From JBFHES01 sp041584015 (GTDB lineage Bacteria; Bacteroidota; Bacteroidia; Bacteroidales; M50B96): 16,684 nt of DNA. The notes under the pieces are model-generated. The model ran no database searches, was not told where the DNA came from, and was given only the letters and a program-made list of their open reading frames with translations. A program made the position numbers and the translations under genes. Below, piece after piece: positions 8,333-15,276 of the stretch (the first letter of the stretch is position 1; each line of letters starts with the position of its first letter). The stretch lies in contig JBFHES010000079.1 of NCBI GenBank assembly GCA_041584015.1, positions 1 to 16,684 of the forward strand, in the 5' to 3' direction.

Positions 8333-10048
8333 TTGAATCAGTCAGCAACACATACTAAAAGTCTCGTTCATCTGTTATTTAGCTTAACACTAATTGGCAT
8401 AATGAGTCTATTACCGCTGTGGGGTTCAGCGCAAGACAAGAAACCAACACAAATTCACATCATCGATTCCGATCAATATAGGTTTGCCAAACACATTGAT
8501 CCTGATTTACGCAGGCTAATTGGAAATGTAATCCTTAGACACGACTCAGTTTACATGTATTGCGACAGCGCTTATTACTATCCCAATAAGAACAATTTTA
8601 TTGCATACAGCAATGTCAAAATGATCCAAGGCGATTCCATTTATCTATATGGCGACACCTTGTATTATGATGGAAATACAAGCAAAGGAAAAGTACGTAA
8701 CAATGTTAAACTCATTGATAAAACAATGGAATTAACAACCCACTTCCTCGACTTTGATATGGAAACAAACATCAGCAATTATTTTAATGGAGGAACCATT
8801 GTTGATAGCGCCAACGTTCTTTTAAGTGAAACAGGTTTCTACTATTCAGACATTGAGGAGTACTATTTTGAAGAAAGTGTTTTTATTGAAACACCTGATT
8901 ATGTGATGAGCTCCGACACGCTTTATTATAAAACAACTTCTGGTGAAACGCGCTTTAGAGGACCAACAACCATTGAAGGTGATTCTTCTTTTGTTTACAG
9001 CGAGCATGGCTATTACCATACCAACCTGGAGTTTATGAAGCTGGGCTACAACTCTTTTGTGCAAAGGAAGGAAAACACAATTGAAGGGGACAGCATTTTT
9101 TATAATCAGCAAACAGATATGGGTAAGGCCTGGCGCAATGTGATTATGACAGATTCTGTAAAGCAGATGATTATCACCGGAAATTATGCCTACCTAAATA
9201 AACGCGACGAATTCTCCTACGTGACCGATTCGGCCATGTTCATGCAATACGAGGATGGCGATACCATTTTCCTGCATGCTGACACGCTTTTCTCAATGAC
9301 AGATTCGAGCGGTGAATACCGTCTGCTAAAAGCCTACAATAAGGTTAAGTTTTATCGTTGGGAGATGCAAGGGAAATGCGATTCACTGGTATATTCCACC
9401 GCCGACTCACTCATAAAACTATATCATAATCCTGTTCTTTGGAATGATGCTAACCAGCTAACTGCTGACTTTATTCAAATCCACATTAAGAATAATGCTG
9501 CCGATCGAATTTACATGGACAATACTGCGTTTATAATATCCAAAGAAACCTCCGTGTATTTTAATCAGATCTATGGAAAAAACATGGTCGGATATATTGC
9601 CGATAATACCCTCTATAAAATCTATGTAAACGGTAATGCTCAAACGGTCTACTTTCCTGTTGACGGGGAAGAATTTATTGGTATTAACAATGCAGAATCG
9701 AGCAATATGGTTATTTACTTTGATGAAGGCCGCATTAAGCGTATTAACTTTATAAGCGCACCAGAGGGCGTTCTAAACCCAATGGACAAGATATCGAAAG
9801 AGCTATTGTACCTGAAAGGTTTTAACTGGCTGGAATCTCATCGCCCCAAGAATAAGCACGACATTTTCAAATGGGACAAACCGGAAACAGGTATGACCAA
9901 TGATGATGGAACCAATAATGACAAATCTCTAATTATTAATGGTGATGATCCGGAGCAACTATTAGAGGATGCTGAAAAGGACAATGAAATGCCATCAGAC
10001 GTAAAAGTTAAAACACGACCAAGAAGAGGCAAGAAAGGGGTTATTTAA
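8333..10048 (+). CDS. OstA-like envelope protein (OstA_2 type)
   Basis: The 571-residue protein starts with TTG at 8333. The next in-frame Met (8402) would cut the signal peptide in half, so TTG is preferred. The signal peptide has a basic/polar start, a hydrophobic core and a cleavage site at WGSAQ before DKK (about residue 35). The body carries repeated short beta-type units such as GDSIYLYGDTLYY, SSDTLYY and GDSIFYNQ. This is the beta-jellyroll/taco pattern of the OstA/LptA family, which binds lipopolysaccharide in the periplasm. The last 70 or so residues are hydrophilic, with an acidic stretch and then a basic end (KTRPRRGKKG). It is much longer than E. coli LptA (about 185 residues). 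Its position after the SurA/MoxR block fits outer-membrane assembly. The exact role is inferred. Confidence 0.82.
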   Translation: MNQSATHTKSLVHLLFSLTLIGIMSLLPLWGSAQDKKPTQIHIIDSDQYRFAKHIDPDLRRLIGNVILRHDSVYMYCDSAYYYPNKNNFIAYSNVKMIQGDSIYLYGDTLYYDGNTSKGKVRNNVKLIDKTMELTTHFLDFDMETNISNYFNGGTIVDSANVLLSETGFYYSDIEEYYFEESVFIETPDYVMSSDTLYYKTTSGETRFRGPTTIEGDSSFVYSEHGYYHTNLEFMKLGYNSFVQRKENTIEGDSIFYNQQTDMGKAWRNVIMTDSVKQMIITGNYAYLNKRDEFSYVTDSAMFMQYEDGDTIFLHADTLFSMTDSSGEYRLLKAYNKVKFYRWEMQGKCDSLVYSTADSLIKLYHNPVLWNDANQLTADFIQIHIKNNAADRIYMDNTAFIISKETSVYFNQIYGKNMVGYIADNTLYKIYVNGNAQTVYFPVDGEEFIGINNAESSNMVIYFDEGRIKRINFISAPEGVLNPMDKISKELLYLKGFNWLESHRPKNKHDIFKWDKPETGMTNDDGTNNDKSLIINGDDPEQLLEDAEKDNEMPSDVKVKTRPRRGKKGVI

Positions 10049-10138
10049 ATTGGACAGCTTAGTGCAAGTTGATAGTCACCGAAATTAAATAAGCGTGCCC
10101 ATTAAAAACTCTCCACCTCTAGCCCACAATTAATTTAG

Positions 10139-10146
10139 TAAGTTTG
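10139..10146 (+). promoter_or_regulatory. candidate promoter -7 element for the DUF1456-rluF operon
   Basis: TAAGTTTG is a perfect match to the Bacteroidota -7 consensus TAnnTTTG. It sits 57 bases upstream of the first ATG in a 154-base gap after the OstA-like gene. No TTG is present at the expected -33 spacing, so the promoter may be weak. Transcription would start near 10152. Confidence 0.55.
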
Positions 10147-10155
10147 CAATAAATT

Positions 10156-10169
10156 ATCGCTTTAGCGAT
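10156..10169 (+). promoter_or_regulatory. 5' leader hairpin of the DUF1456-rluF operon
   Basis: ATCGC (10156-10160) and GCGAT (10165-10169) form a perfect 5-bp stem with a TTTA loop. It lies just after the predicted transcription start and about 33 bases before the ATG. It could stabilise the mRNA 5' end. A second short palindrome, AACTTTAAGTT (10171-10181), follows it. Confidence 0.4.
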
Positions 10170-10202
10170 GAACTTTAAGTTCTACAAAGCATATCTATAA
10201 AA

Positions 10203-10676
10203 ATGAACAACAACGACATATTACGCCGCATACGCTACATCTTCGACCTTAGTGACACTAAAATGATGAAGACGTTTGCGCTTGGGAACAAACAGGTTAA
10301 CCGCGCAGAGGTAAGTTATTGGTTAAAAAAGGAAGAAGATCCTGAACTGAAGACCATTTATGATGTTGATTTGGCCATGTTCCTAAACGGCATGATTACC
10401 GAAAGAAGAGGAAAAAAGGAAGGACCAGATCCGATTCCTGAAAAGAAGCTAAACAACAATATCGTTTTTCGAAAGCTTAAAATCGCATTGAATCTTAAGG
10501 ATGAAGATATCATTGAGATACTCATGCTTGTGGACATGCGTGTGAGTAAGCCGGAATTAAGTGCCTTCTTTCGTAATACCAAACATCAACATTACAGGCC
10601 CTGCAAAGATCAAATTCTACGTAATTTCCTAAAAGGCCTGGAAGTAAAATATAGGGTCGAAAAGAAAACTGAGTAA
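10203..10676 (+). CDS. DUF1456 family protein (YehS-like)
   Basis: This 157-residue cytoplasmic protein is built of two similar halves, about residues 1-68 and 84-150. Each starts with N-N-x-I-x-R-x-[IL] followed by a helix rich in D/L (NNDILRRIRYIFDLSD and NNNIVFRKLKIALNLKD). Each later has an [AE][EL]xSx[WF][FL] unit (EVSYWLKKEEDPE and ELSAFFRNTKHQHY) and ends in a [FL]-hydrophobic-NG/KG helix. This internal duplication is the hallmark of DUF1456 (E. coli YehS). The function is unknown. The small, helical, duplicated form and the placement 12 bases before rluF suggest a nucleic-acid or ribosome-related role, which is only an inference. No signal peptide or membrane segment is present. Confidence 0.88.
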   Translation: MNNNDILRRIRYIFDLSDTKMMKTFALGNKQVNRAEVSYWLKKEEDPELKTIYDVDLAMFLNGMITERRGKKEGPDPIPEKKLNNNIVFRKLKIALNLKDEDIIEILMLVDMRVSKPELSAFFRNTKHQHYRPCKDQILRNFLKGLEVKYRVEKKTE

Positions 10677-10688
10677 AACGGAATAAAT

Positions 10689-11600
10689 ATGAAAGAAACT
10701 CAGGGAACACGAATTAATAAATTCTTAAGTGAAATAGGCTTTTGCTCGCGTCGTGAGGCCGACAAGCTAATCGAACAAAGACGTGTTCAGATAAATGGAA
10801 AAGTTCCCGCGGTTGGTGCAAAAATATCACCAAGAGACAAAGTTAAGGTTGATGGTCAAGTGGTATCGTTGCCAGAAGATGAAATGATTTACCTGGCTTT
10901 TAACAAACCAGTAGGCATCGTCTGCACTACAGATACCGGAGAGGCAAACAATATAATTGATTACATAAAATATCCGAAACGAATATTTCCAATCGGGCGA
11001 CTAGACAAGCCTAGCGAAGGTCTAATATTTTTAACAAATGATGGTGACATTGTTAACAAGATACTGCGTGCAAAAAATAATCATGAAAAAGAATATCTGG
11101 TTACAGTAGACAAACCAATAAGCCCAGAGTTTATTCGTAAAATGGAGAACGGCATTCCAATTATGGGATCCACCACGCGTAAATGCAAGCTTGAAAAACA
11201 AGGAGCCAACTCGTTTAAAATAATCCTTACACAAGGCTTAAACAGGCAGATACGCAGGATGTGCGAATACTTAGGTTATGAGGTTGTAAAACTGAAACGC
11301 ATTAGAATTATGAATGTTTCTCTTGATATTCAGGAAGGACATTGGAGAGATCTTACTGAGCAGGAAATAGCAGAAATTAAAAAGATGGTTGCTGGTTCAA
11401 CAAAAACTCAGAAAACAAAATCTGAAGCCAACGCCCAATCAAGCAAGCAGGAAAAACCAGCTTCTAAATCGCGTTCCAGCTCTGCCGGACCGAGCCGCCC
11501 TGGCAGCAAAAAACGAGGAGCACCCGCTGGAAGAAAGTATGCCAGGCCAGCTGGATCGAAGCGATCGAGCCCTTCAGGACGTAACCGTTCAAGAAAATAA
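10689..11600 (+). CDS. rluF: 23S rRNA pseudouridine synthase RluF
   Basis: RluF converts uridine 2604 of 23S rRNA (and tRNA-Tyr U35 in E. coli) to pseudouridine. The 303 residues contain an N-terminal S4 RNA-binding domain (about 8-60, RINKFLSEIGFCSRREADKL) and a catalytic core. The core has IGRLDKPSEGLIFLTNDGD, where Asp106 is the catalytic aspartate. The stretch GLNRQIRRMCEYLGYEV separates RluF from RluB and RluE, whose matching motifs differ. Residues after about 236 form a low-complexity tail rich in Ser, Lys, Arg, Pro and Gly, probably disordered and RNA-binding. A basic tail also occurs in other RluF proteins, but this one is long. It forms an operon with the DUF1456 gene and ends at a strong inverted repeat shared with the convergent gene. 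Confidence 0.93.
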   Translation: MKETQGTRINKFLSEIGFCSRREADKLIEQRRVQINGKVPAVGAKISPRDKVKVDGQVVSLPEDEMIYLAFNKPVGIVCTTDTGEANNIIDYIKYPKRIFPIGRLDKPSEGLIFLTNDGDIVNKILRAKNNHEKEYLVTVDKPISPEFIRKMENGIPIMGSTTRKCKLEKQGANSFKIILTQGLNRQIRRMCEYLGYEVVKLKRIRIMNVSLDIQEGHWRDLTEQEIAEIKKMVAGSTKTQKTKSEANAQSSKQEKPASKSRSSSAGPSRPGSKKRGAPAGRKYARPAGSKRSSPSGRNRSRK

Positions 11601-11608
11601 ACTACCCA

Positions 11609-11653
11609 AAATAACAATGCCATTCTGACGAAAGCCGAATGGCATTGTTATTT
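11609..11653. terminator. bidirectional terminator between convergent genes
   Basis: The arms 11609-11625 and 11637-11653 are perfectly complementary over 17 bp, with an 11-base loop. The outer ends are A-rich on the left and T-rich on the right (GTTATTT), so each strand has a short U tract within or just after the stem. It starts 8 bases after the rluF stop and lies 53 bases from the 3' end of the minus-strand gene, so it can serve both. Confidence 0.85.
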
Positions 11654-11705
11654 ATTGCATTTAATGCTGCCGCACAGAGATTAAATCCATGAGGCCTTAC
11701 AGCAT

Positions 11706-13508
11706 TTATAATTTTACGATTGACTTACGAATCTGCCCCAGGTCAGATTCAATCAGAAGAATTAAAACACCCGACTCAACAGAATCATCAATATTAAAGT
11801 TTAGTTTTTGAACACCACTGGTATTTGATGATTGATACAACTGACGAACCACTTGTCCGTTTAAACCGATTAATTTAATATTTAAAGAACTACTTTGCTT
11901 CAAATTTAGATGAACAGCTAACTCATCCTTTACCGGATTCGGATAAACAGAAAGTAGCTGAATTTGATCACTCACCGGTATTACATCTTCCACTCCCAAC
12001 GTAGCAGCGCAATGATCGGTAATAGCAACATATACTTTAGGCCCTGCCCCAAATCGACCGTCAGACCATATTGAAAAAGTTTTACAACCACTTCGTGCTG
12101 AACATTCGTAATCGCCAAAGAAAGCTCCGGATTGTGTTTGATTAGCCGGAATCGGATAATCATGGAAATAGGTTGAGTCGCTGGCTACAATTATATCTGA
12201 CTCAAAAGTTAAACCTTCGTCCAGCGACTGAATAACGAAGTAAGTTCCCCTATCCTGCTCATCCATTACATGCCCCGAAATAGTTGGTAGGCCATCCTCA
12301 TTTATAGCCAAAGTAGGCATAAACACCTGGATTCCCGCTGTGCTTAGTAAAGATGCTATGTCTATTTGTGTGCTCCATGTAGCTCCTAAATCGAACGAAT
12401 GTGAATAATAGGAAACCGCCTGCTCATTCTCAAACGAAGTCCAAACCAAGTGGATGGCATTATTGGCCTTACTAACTGCCAAGCTAGGTGCAGGATTTTC
12501 GCGGGTATGTACATAAAAATCGGTATTCTCTAAAGAATATGAAACGTTTCCAACCAAACTAGGTGTATTAAAAGTTACACCTCCATCACTTGATAAACTA
12601 TGATAAACCTTACCAGCATCGTTATCGCAATAGCTTACATGTACATTTCCGCTACCGTCTACCCTGGTATTTCCAAATTGAACATTTAGTTGAGTAGAAA
12701 CTGGTGCATTATAATATGCGAAAGAATCTACATTCGCACGCTTATATTTACAGACCATACCATTACCCGCAAGAGGGGTTACAGCATTTGGCAAAAACAA
12801 ACCCGAGCAATATACACTTCCATCAAAAGGTCCTCCTGAAATATCAACATCAAACCAAGGCCTGTCGAAAATGCCATCGCCTTTATTTCCCTGGGTTTGT
12901 TGAATAAAATCAAAATCGCCAATGGCTAAAATATGATTGCCGTTTTCTGCCAATTCAAAAGTTGCTCCACCATCATTGGAATAAGCCCAGTACACACGAA
13001 AGTCTGCAACCAAGGTTCCCATATCAATAGCCAGATAAATCCATGAAAAGTAAAGTTTCCCGTTTGCGTCAAAGGCAAAGATAGGATCTCCTCCTCCTCC
13101 AATTACTAACCCTGTACTATCGTTTTCAAATACATCTTCGGTACTTATAGAACTTAACGACCAACTTTGTCCACCATCATTGGAATAATAAACCGGAAAG
13201 CTTAGTGTACTTGCTCCGCCAAATTCCATATAGCTGAGCACAACATTATTCGAATCACCAGGGTTAACCGCGATAAATGGCTCTCCTTCTTCAACGGAGG
13301 TGCTGGAATTTAGCGATACTTTAAAATCCATAGCCGTATCCTTCAATTGCTTTAAAACGTCCTGTAAAGGTGCTTGAGCGCTTGTTGAAGGGATTCTGAT
13401 TTTCTCTTTAATGATATGATTAATCATTTGTGATCTTACATCCTGTGCATTTACTGTTACTTGCATACAAACAAGTGCAAAGAGTAGTAGTATTACGTTT
13501 TTTTGCAT
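11706..13508 (-). CDS. secreted BNR/Asp-box propeller protein with T9SS sorting domain
   Basis: The 600-residue protein has a signal peptide (MQKN, a hydrophobic core, cleavage at VNAQ before DVRS, about residue 22). Its body carries five Asp-box/BNR motifs at about residues 109-116 (SNDGGQSW), 177-184 (SNDGGATF), 306-313 (SSDGGVTF), 371-378 (SFDLGATW) and 428-435 (SLDEGLTF), as found in sialidase-type beta-propellers. From about 519 to the end is a type IX secretion C-terminal sorting domain. It starts VYPNPVKDEL, contains LIGLNGQVV and ends IRKSIVKL. The protein should therefore cross the outer membrane and be released or surface-attached. I see no sialidase RIP arginine motif, so sialidase activity is not supported. 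It is monocistronic, convergent with rluF and divergent from the cold-shock genes. The substrate is unknown. Confidence 0.9.
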   Translation of the reverse strand: MQKNVILLLFALVCMQVTVNAQDVRSQMINHIIKEKIRIPSTSAQAPLQDVLKQLKDTAMDFKVSLNSSTSVEEGEPFIAVNPGDSNNVVLSYMEFGGASTLSFPVYYSNDGGQSWSLSSISTEDVFENDSTGLVIGGGGDPIFAFDANGKLYFSWIYLAIDMGTLVADFRVYWAYSNDGGATFELAENGNHILAIGDFDFIQQTQGNKGDGIFDRPWFDVDISGGPFDGSVYCSGLFLPNAVTPLAGNGMVCKYKRANVDSFAYYNAPVSTQLNVQFGNTRVDGSGNVHVSYCDNDAGKVYHSLSSDGGVTFNTPSLVGNVSYSLENTDFYVHTRENPAPSLAVSKANNAIHLVWTSFENEQAVSYYSHSFDLGATWSTQIDIASLLSTAGIQVFMPTLAINEDGLPTISGHVMDEQDRGTYFVIQSLDEGLTFESDIIVASDSTYFHDYPIPANQTQSGAFFGDYECSARSGCKTFSIWSDGRFGAGPKVYVAITDHCAATLGVEDVIPVSDQIQLLSVYPNPVKDELAVHLNLKQSSSLNIKLIGLNGQVVRQLYQSSNTSGVQKLNFNIDDSVESGVLILLIESDLGQIRKSIVKL

Positions 13509-13793
13509 GGTTATATTCTTAATTTAGTTTGATACTGCAAGATAAGAAAACTACCAAGATAACAAGGTCGGATAACCTACTGATGTTGAAAGATAAAAAA
13601 AACGAACCTGCAGCAATTAAACCAAGCCAATAAACCTCATAAGTTGCTAACTTTTAACTATTAATTAGATTCATTCATGAATAAATGCTTTTACTTCGTA
13701 TTAGCTCACAATAGTCAAATTGTTATTATCAGGCACTTTCAGGAGATATTAACAATTTATCTTGATAAAAATCTACAGAATCTCGATAAAACG

Positions 13794-13823
13794 TTCCAGA
13801 CTTAAAATAAAAGCTTACTTTTG
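13794..13823 (+). promoter_or_regulatory. candidate promoter for the cold-shock gene
   Basis: TACTTTTG (13816-13823) matches the Bacteroidota -7 consensus TAnnTTTG exactly. A TTC (13794-13796), one base off the -33 TTG, lies 19 bases upstream, within the usual spacing. Transcription would start near 13830 and give a leader of about 260 bases before the ATG at 14089. Long leaders are known for cspA-type mRNAs. Confidence 0.5.
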
Positions 13824-13929
13824 GAAAAAATTGAGATACCAAAAACATGAGCATTAAACACTAATTTCTCACCCACCATTAGTAAATCATTGCAAGGCTT
13901 TTTTTATTTCAGTTTAACATTTGTAATCG

Positions 13930-13980
13930 TTCTTATATTTATTTATTTAGTTCTTTAAAAAGAAACAAGAATTATAAGAA
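13930..13980 (+). promoter_or_regulatory. nested AU-rich leader hairpin upstream of the cold-shock gene
   Basis: TTCTTATA (13930-13937) pairs perfectly with TATAAGAA (13973-13980). Nested inside, TTCTTT (13951-13956) pairs with AAAGAA (13959-13964). The stems are nearly all A-U, so they would melt easily, which would suit a temperature-responsive leader. That role is inferred. Confidence 0.4.
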
Positions 13981-14024
13981 TAGTGACACGTAATTAATGA
14001 ACTTAATGGCACCGCTCTATAACC

Positions 14025-14060
14025 GCCTTTTGGTGGAAAAACAAGCGAAACCAAAAAGGC
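14025..14060 (+). promoter_or_regulatory. leader hairpin just before the cold-shock start codon
   Basis: GCCTTTTGG (14025-14033) pairs with CCAAAAAGGC (14051-14060) with one bulged A and a 17-base loop. It ends 28 bases before the ATG, close enough to affect ribosome access. It is not followed by a T run, so it is more likely a leader element than a terminator. Confidence 0.45.
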
Positions 14061-14088
14061 AATTTTAATATATAATAGATAATTTGTT

Positions 14089-14289
14089 ATGGCAAAAGGA
14101 AAAGTAAAATGGTACAACGAAACTAAAGGTTTTGGTTTTATTGAGTCTGAAACAGGCGAAGATATTTTTGTACACAGAACAGGATTATATAGTTCATTTG
14201 GTGGACTACAACCTGACGAAGAAGTAGAATTCGAAACTAAGCAAGGCGAAAAAGGTTTAATGGCTGTTAACGTAAAGCCAGCTAACTAA
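14089..14289 (+). CDS. cold-shock protein, CspA family
   Basis: This 66-residue single cold-shock domain protein is an RNA chaperone that binds single-stranded nucleic acid and melts mRNA structure. It has the standard family length. It starts MAKGKVKWYNETKGFGFIE, which includes RNP1 (KGFGFI, residues 13-18). RNP2 is DIFVH (residues 25-29), and the protein ends with GLMAVNVKPAN. The surface aromatic residues needed for binding (Trp8, Phe15, Phe17, Phe27, His29) are all present. The gene is monocistronic, with a long structured leader upstream and a strong terminator just downstream. A second cold-shock-domain gene follows on the same strand, so the two may be regulated alike but are transcribed separately. 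Confidence 0.96.
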   Translation: MAKGKVKWYNETKGFGFIESETGEDIFVHRTGLYSSFGGLQPDEEVEFETKQGEKGLMAVNVKPAN

Positions 14290-14313
14290 GCAATTGCTTT
14301 AATGATATCAAAT

Positions 14314-14349
14314 ACCCGTTCTTAGCTTCACGCGAGGAATGGGTTTTTG
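14314..14349 (+). terminator. intrinsic terminator after the cold-shock gene
   Basis: ACCCGTTC (14314-14321) pairs with GAATGGGT (14337-14344) over 8 bp with one G-T pair and a 15-base loop. The run TTTTT (14344-14348) follows. A 12-base palindrome AAGCAATTGCTT (14288-14299) overlaps the end of the stop codon upstream and may add structure. Confidence 0.85.
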
Positions 14350-14447
14350 TGTCTTTAAGAATTAGTCAGTAATACATCTTTCAAAAGATTAAATTACTCA
14401 CACTTAATTAAAAAAAGAATAAACCACTAAAAGAATAAAACTTATAC

Positions 14448-14900
14448 ATGGGTAGATCACAGGAAACTTTTAATAAAAAAGAAGTAAGAAATAAAAAAGA
14501 GAAGAAGAGAAAGGAAAAAGAGAAGAAAAGGTTAGCCAGAAAAGAAAATGAAAAAAGCGGCAGCCTCGACGACATGATTGCTTATGTTGACGAAAATGGA
14601 ATGCTCTCTGACACTCCTCCTGATCCAGATAAGAAGAAAAAGATTAACAGTGAAGATATCGCCATTAGTATTCCTAAAAGCGATTCAACTCAAGATTTAG
14701 ATCCAATAAGAAAAGGAATTGTTTCCTTTTTCAACGAATCAAAAGGTTACGGTTTCATCAGGGATTCTGAAACTAGAGAAAGCGTTTTTGTACACATTAA
14801 CAATGTTCTGGAAGATATAAAAGAAGGACACATCGTTAATTATGAAGTAGAAATGGGACAAAAAGGACCAACTGCTGTAAACGTAAAACGATTTAAATAA
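14448..14900 (+). CDS. cold-shock-domain protein with charged N-terminal extension
   Basis: The 150-residue protein has two parts. Residues 1-37 are extremely rich in Lys, Glu and Arg (repeats of KKEKKRKEKEKK type), likely a helical or disordered RNA-binding arm. A linker to about residue 86 follows, with PPDPDKKKK. The C-terminal cold-shock domain (about 88-150) has FFNESKGYGFIRD (RNP1 as KGYGFI) and SVFVHINN (RNP2), and ends GPTAVNVKRFK. Related proteins starting with the same MGRSQETFNKKE block are common in Bacteroidota. It probably acts as an RNA chaperone in ribosome assembly or RNA decay, a role not shown by the sequence alone. It has its own transcript: a terminator separates it from the smaller cold-shock gene. 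Confidence 0.93.
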   Translation: MGRSQETFNKKEVRNKKEKKRKEKEKKRLARKENEKSGSLDDMIAYVDENGMLSDTPPDPDKKKKINSEDIAISIPKSDSTQDLDPIRKGIVSFFNESKGYGFIRDSETRESVFVHINNVLEDIKEGHIVNYEVEMGQKGPTAVNVKRFK

Positions 14901-14923
14901 TTTAAGTAAGCTCTACTTAAATT
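14899..14923 (+). terminator. hairpin overlapping the stop codon of the second cold-shock gene
   Basis: AATTTAAGTA (14899-14908) pairs perfectly with TACTTAAATT (14914-14923) around a 5-base loop. The first arm includes the last two bases of the TAA stop. The stem is A-T rich and no strong T run follows, so termination may be weak. A stability element is the alternative. Confidence 0.5.
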
Positions 14924-15276
14924 ACATTCTTTACAATAACAATCAAGCTCTTCAAATGGCACTGCCAGTTTTGAAGAGCTTCGCGGTTCGATAGAATCGA
15001 TACATTTTCCTCCTGTCGCTGAAATACGCAAAGGTGTCATACTTTGACATCAAACTATTGAGAAGCCCTCATCCTTGCTCAATTCATCTAGATATATACT
15101 TTCGTTTAAGAAACAGGGTAGACATGCTGTAAATATGAATGATTCTAATTTATGACACTACACATGCTGCCAGGACACGCTATACTCCCAATTGAAAACC
15201 AAGCTCTATTCGCAGAAGGATACCTCTTGTTCATACTACCAATGAGAAGTAAATCTCCAACCATAAACACCTATTC
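14901..15276. other. gap after the second cold-shock gene
   Basis: I see no supported gene here. It contains the stop-codon hairpin, a second strong hairpin (14945-14981) and a small dyad, TGTCA-N5-TGACA (15035-15049). An 8-base direct repeat, ACATGCTG, occurs at 15122 and 15162. Short open frames on both strands (15152-15280 plus, 15145-15264 minus) look like chance. The stretch may be the decayed upstream region of the adjacent pseudogene. Confidence 0.45.
14945..14981. repeat. strong two-part hairpin of unknown role
   Basis: AAGCTCTTCAAA (14945-14956) pairs perfectly with TTTGAAGAGCTT (14970-14981). Inside it, TGGC (14957-14960) pairs with GCCA (14964-14967) around a 3-base loop, with only GT bulged. 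This gives 16 pairs in 37 bases. No T run follows on the plus strand. It could be the true 3' end of the cold-shock mRNA, an RNA element or a repeat unit. Confidence 0.6.

Larger units (their letters stand above)
13509..14088. other. 580-base gap between the T9SS protein gene and the cold-shock gene
   Basis: No credible gene is present on either strand. The gap must contain the promoter of the minus-strand secreted protein, which I could not place. Its right half seems to be the leader of the downstream cold-shock gene, with a candidate promoter and two hairpins listed separately. A 5-codon frame, ATG 13847 to TAA (MSIKH), lies early in the predicted leader; I do not call it a gene. A T-rich run (13899-13906) has no stem before it. 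Confidence 0.5.

Noticed and set aside
11389..11628. Plus-strand frame overlapping the 3' end of rluF
   Set aside because: It arises from the low-complexity tail read in another frame and runs into the terminator.
11706..13508. Calling the BNR protein an exo-sialidase
   Set aside because: Asp-box motifs occur in many propellers, and I found no RIP arginine or other catalytic sialidase residues.
13847..13864. Five-codon frame (MSIKH) as a leader peptide
   Set aside because: It is too short to tell from chance, and there is no attenuator-like terminator directly after it.
14840..15040. 66-residue minus-strand frame across the end of the second cold-shock gene
   Set aside because: It overlaps the conserved cold-shock domain and two hairpins in antisense; no homology recognised.
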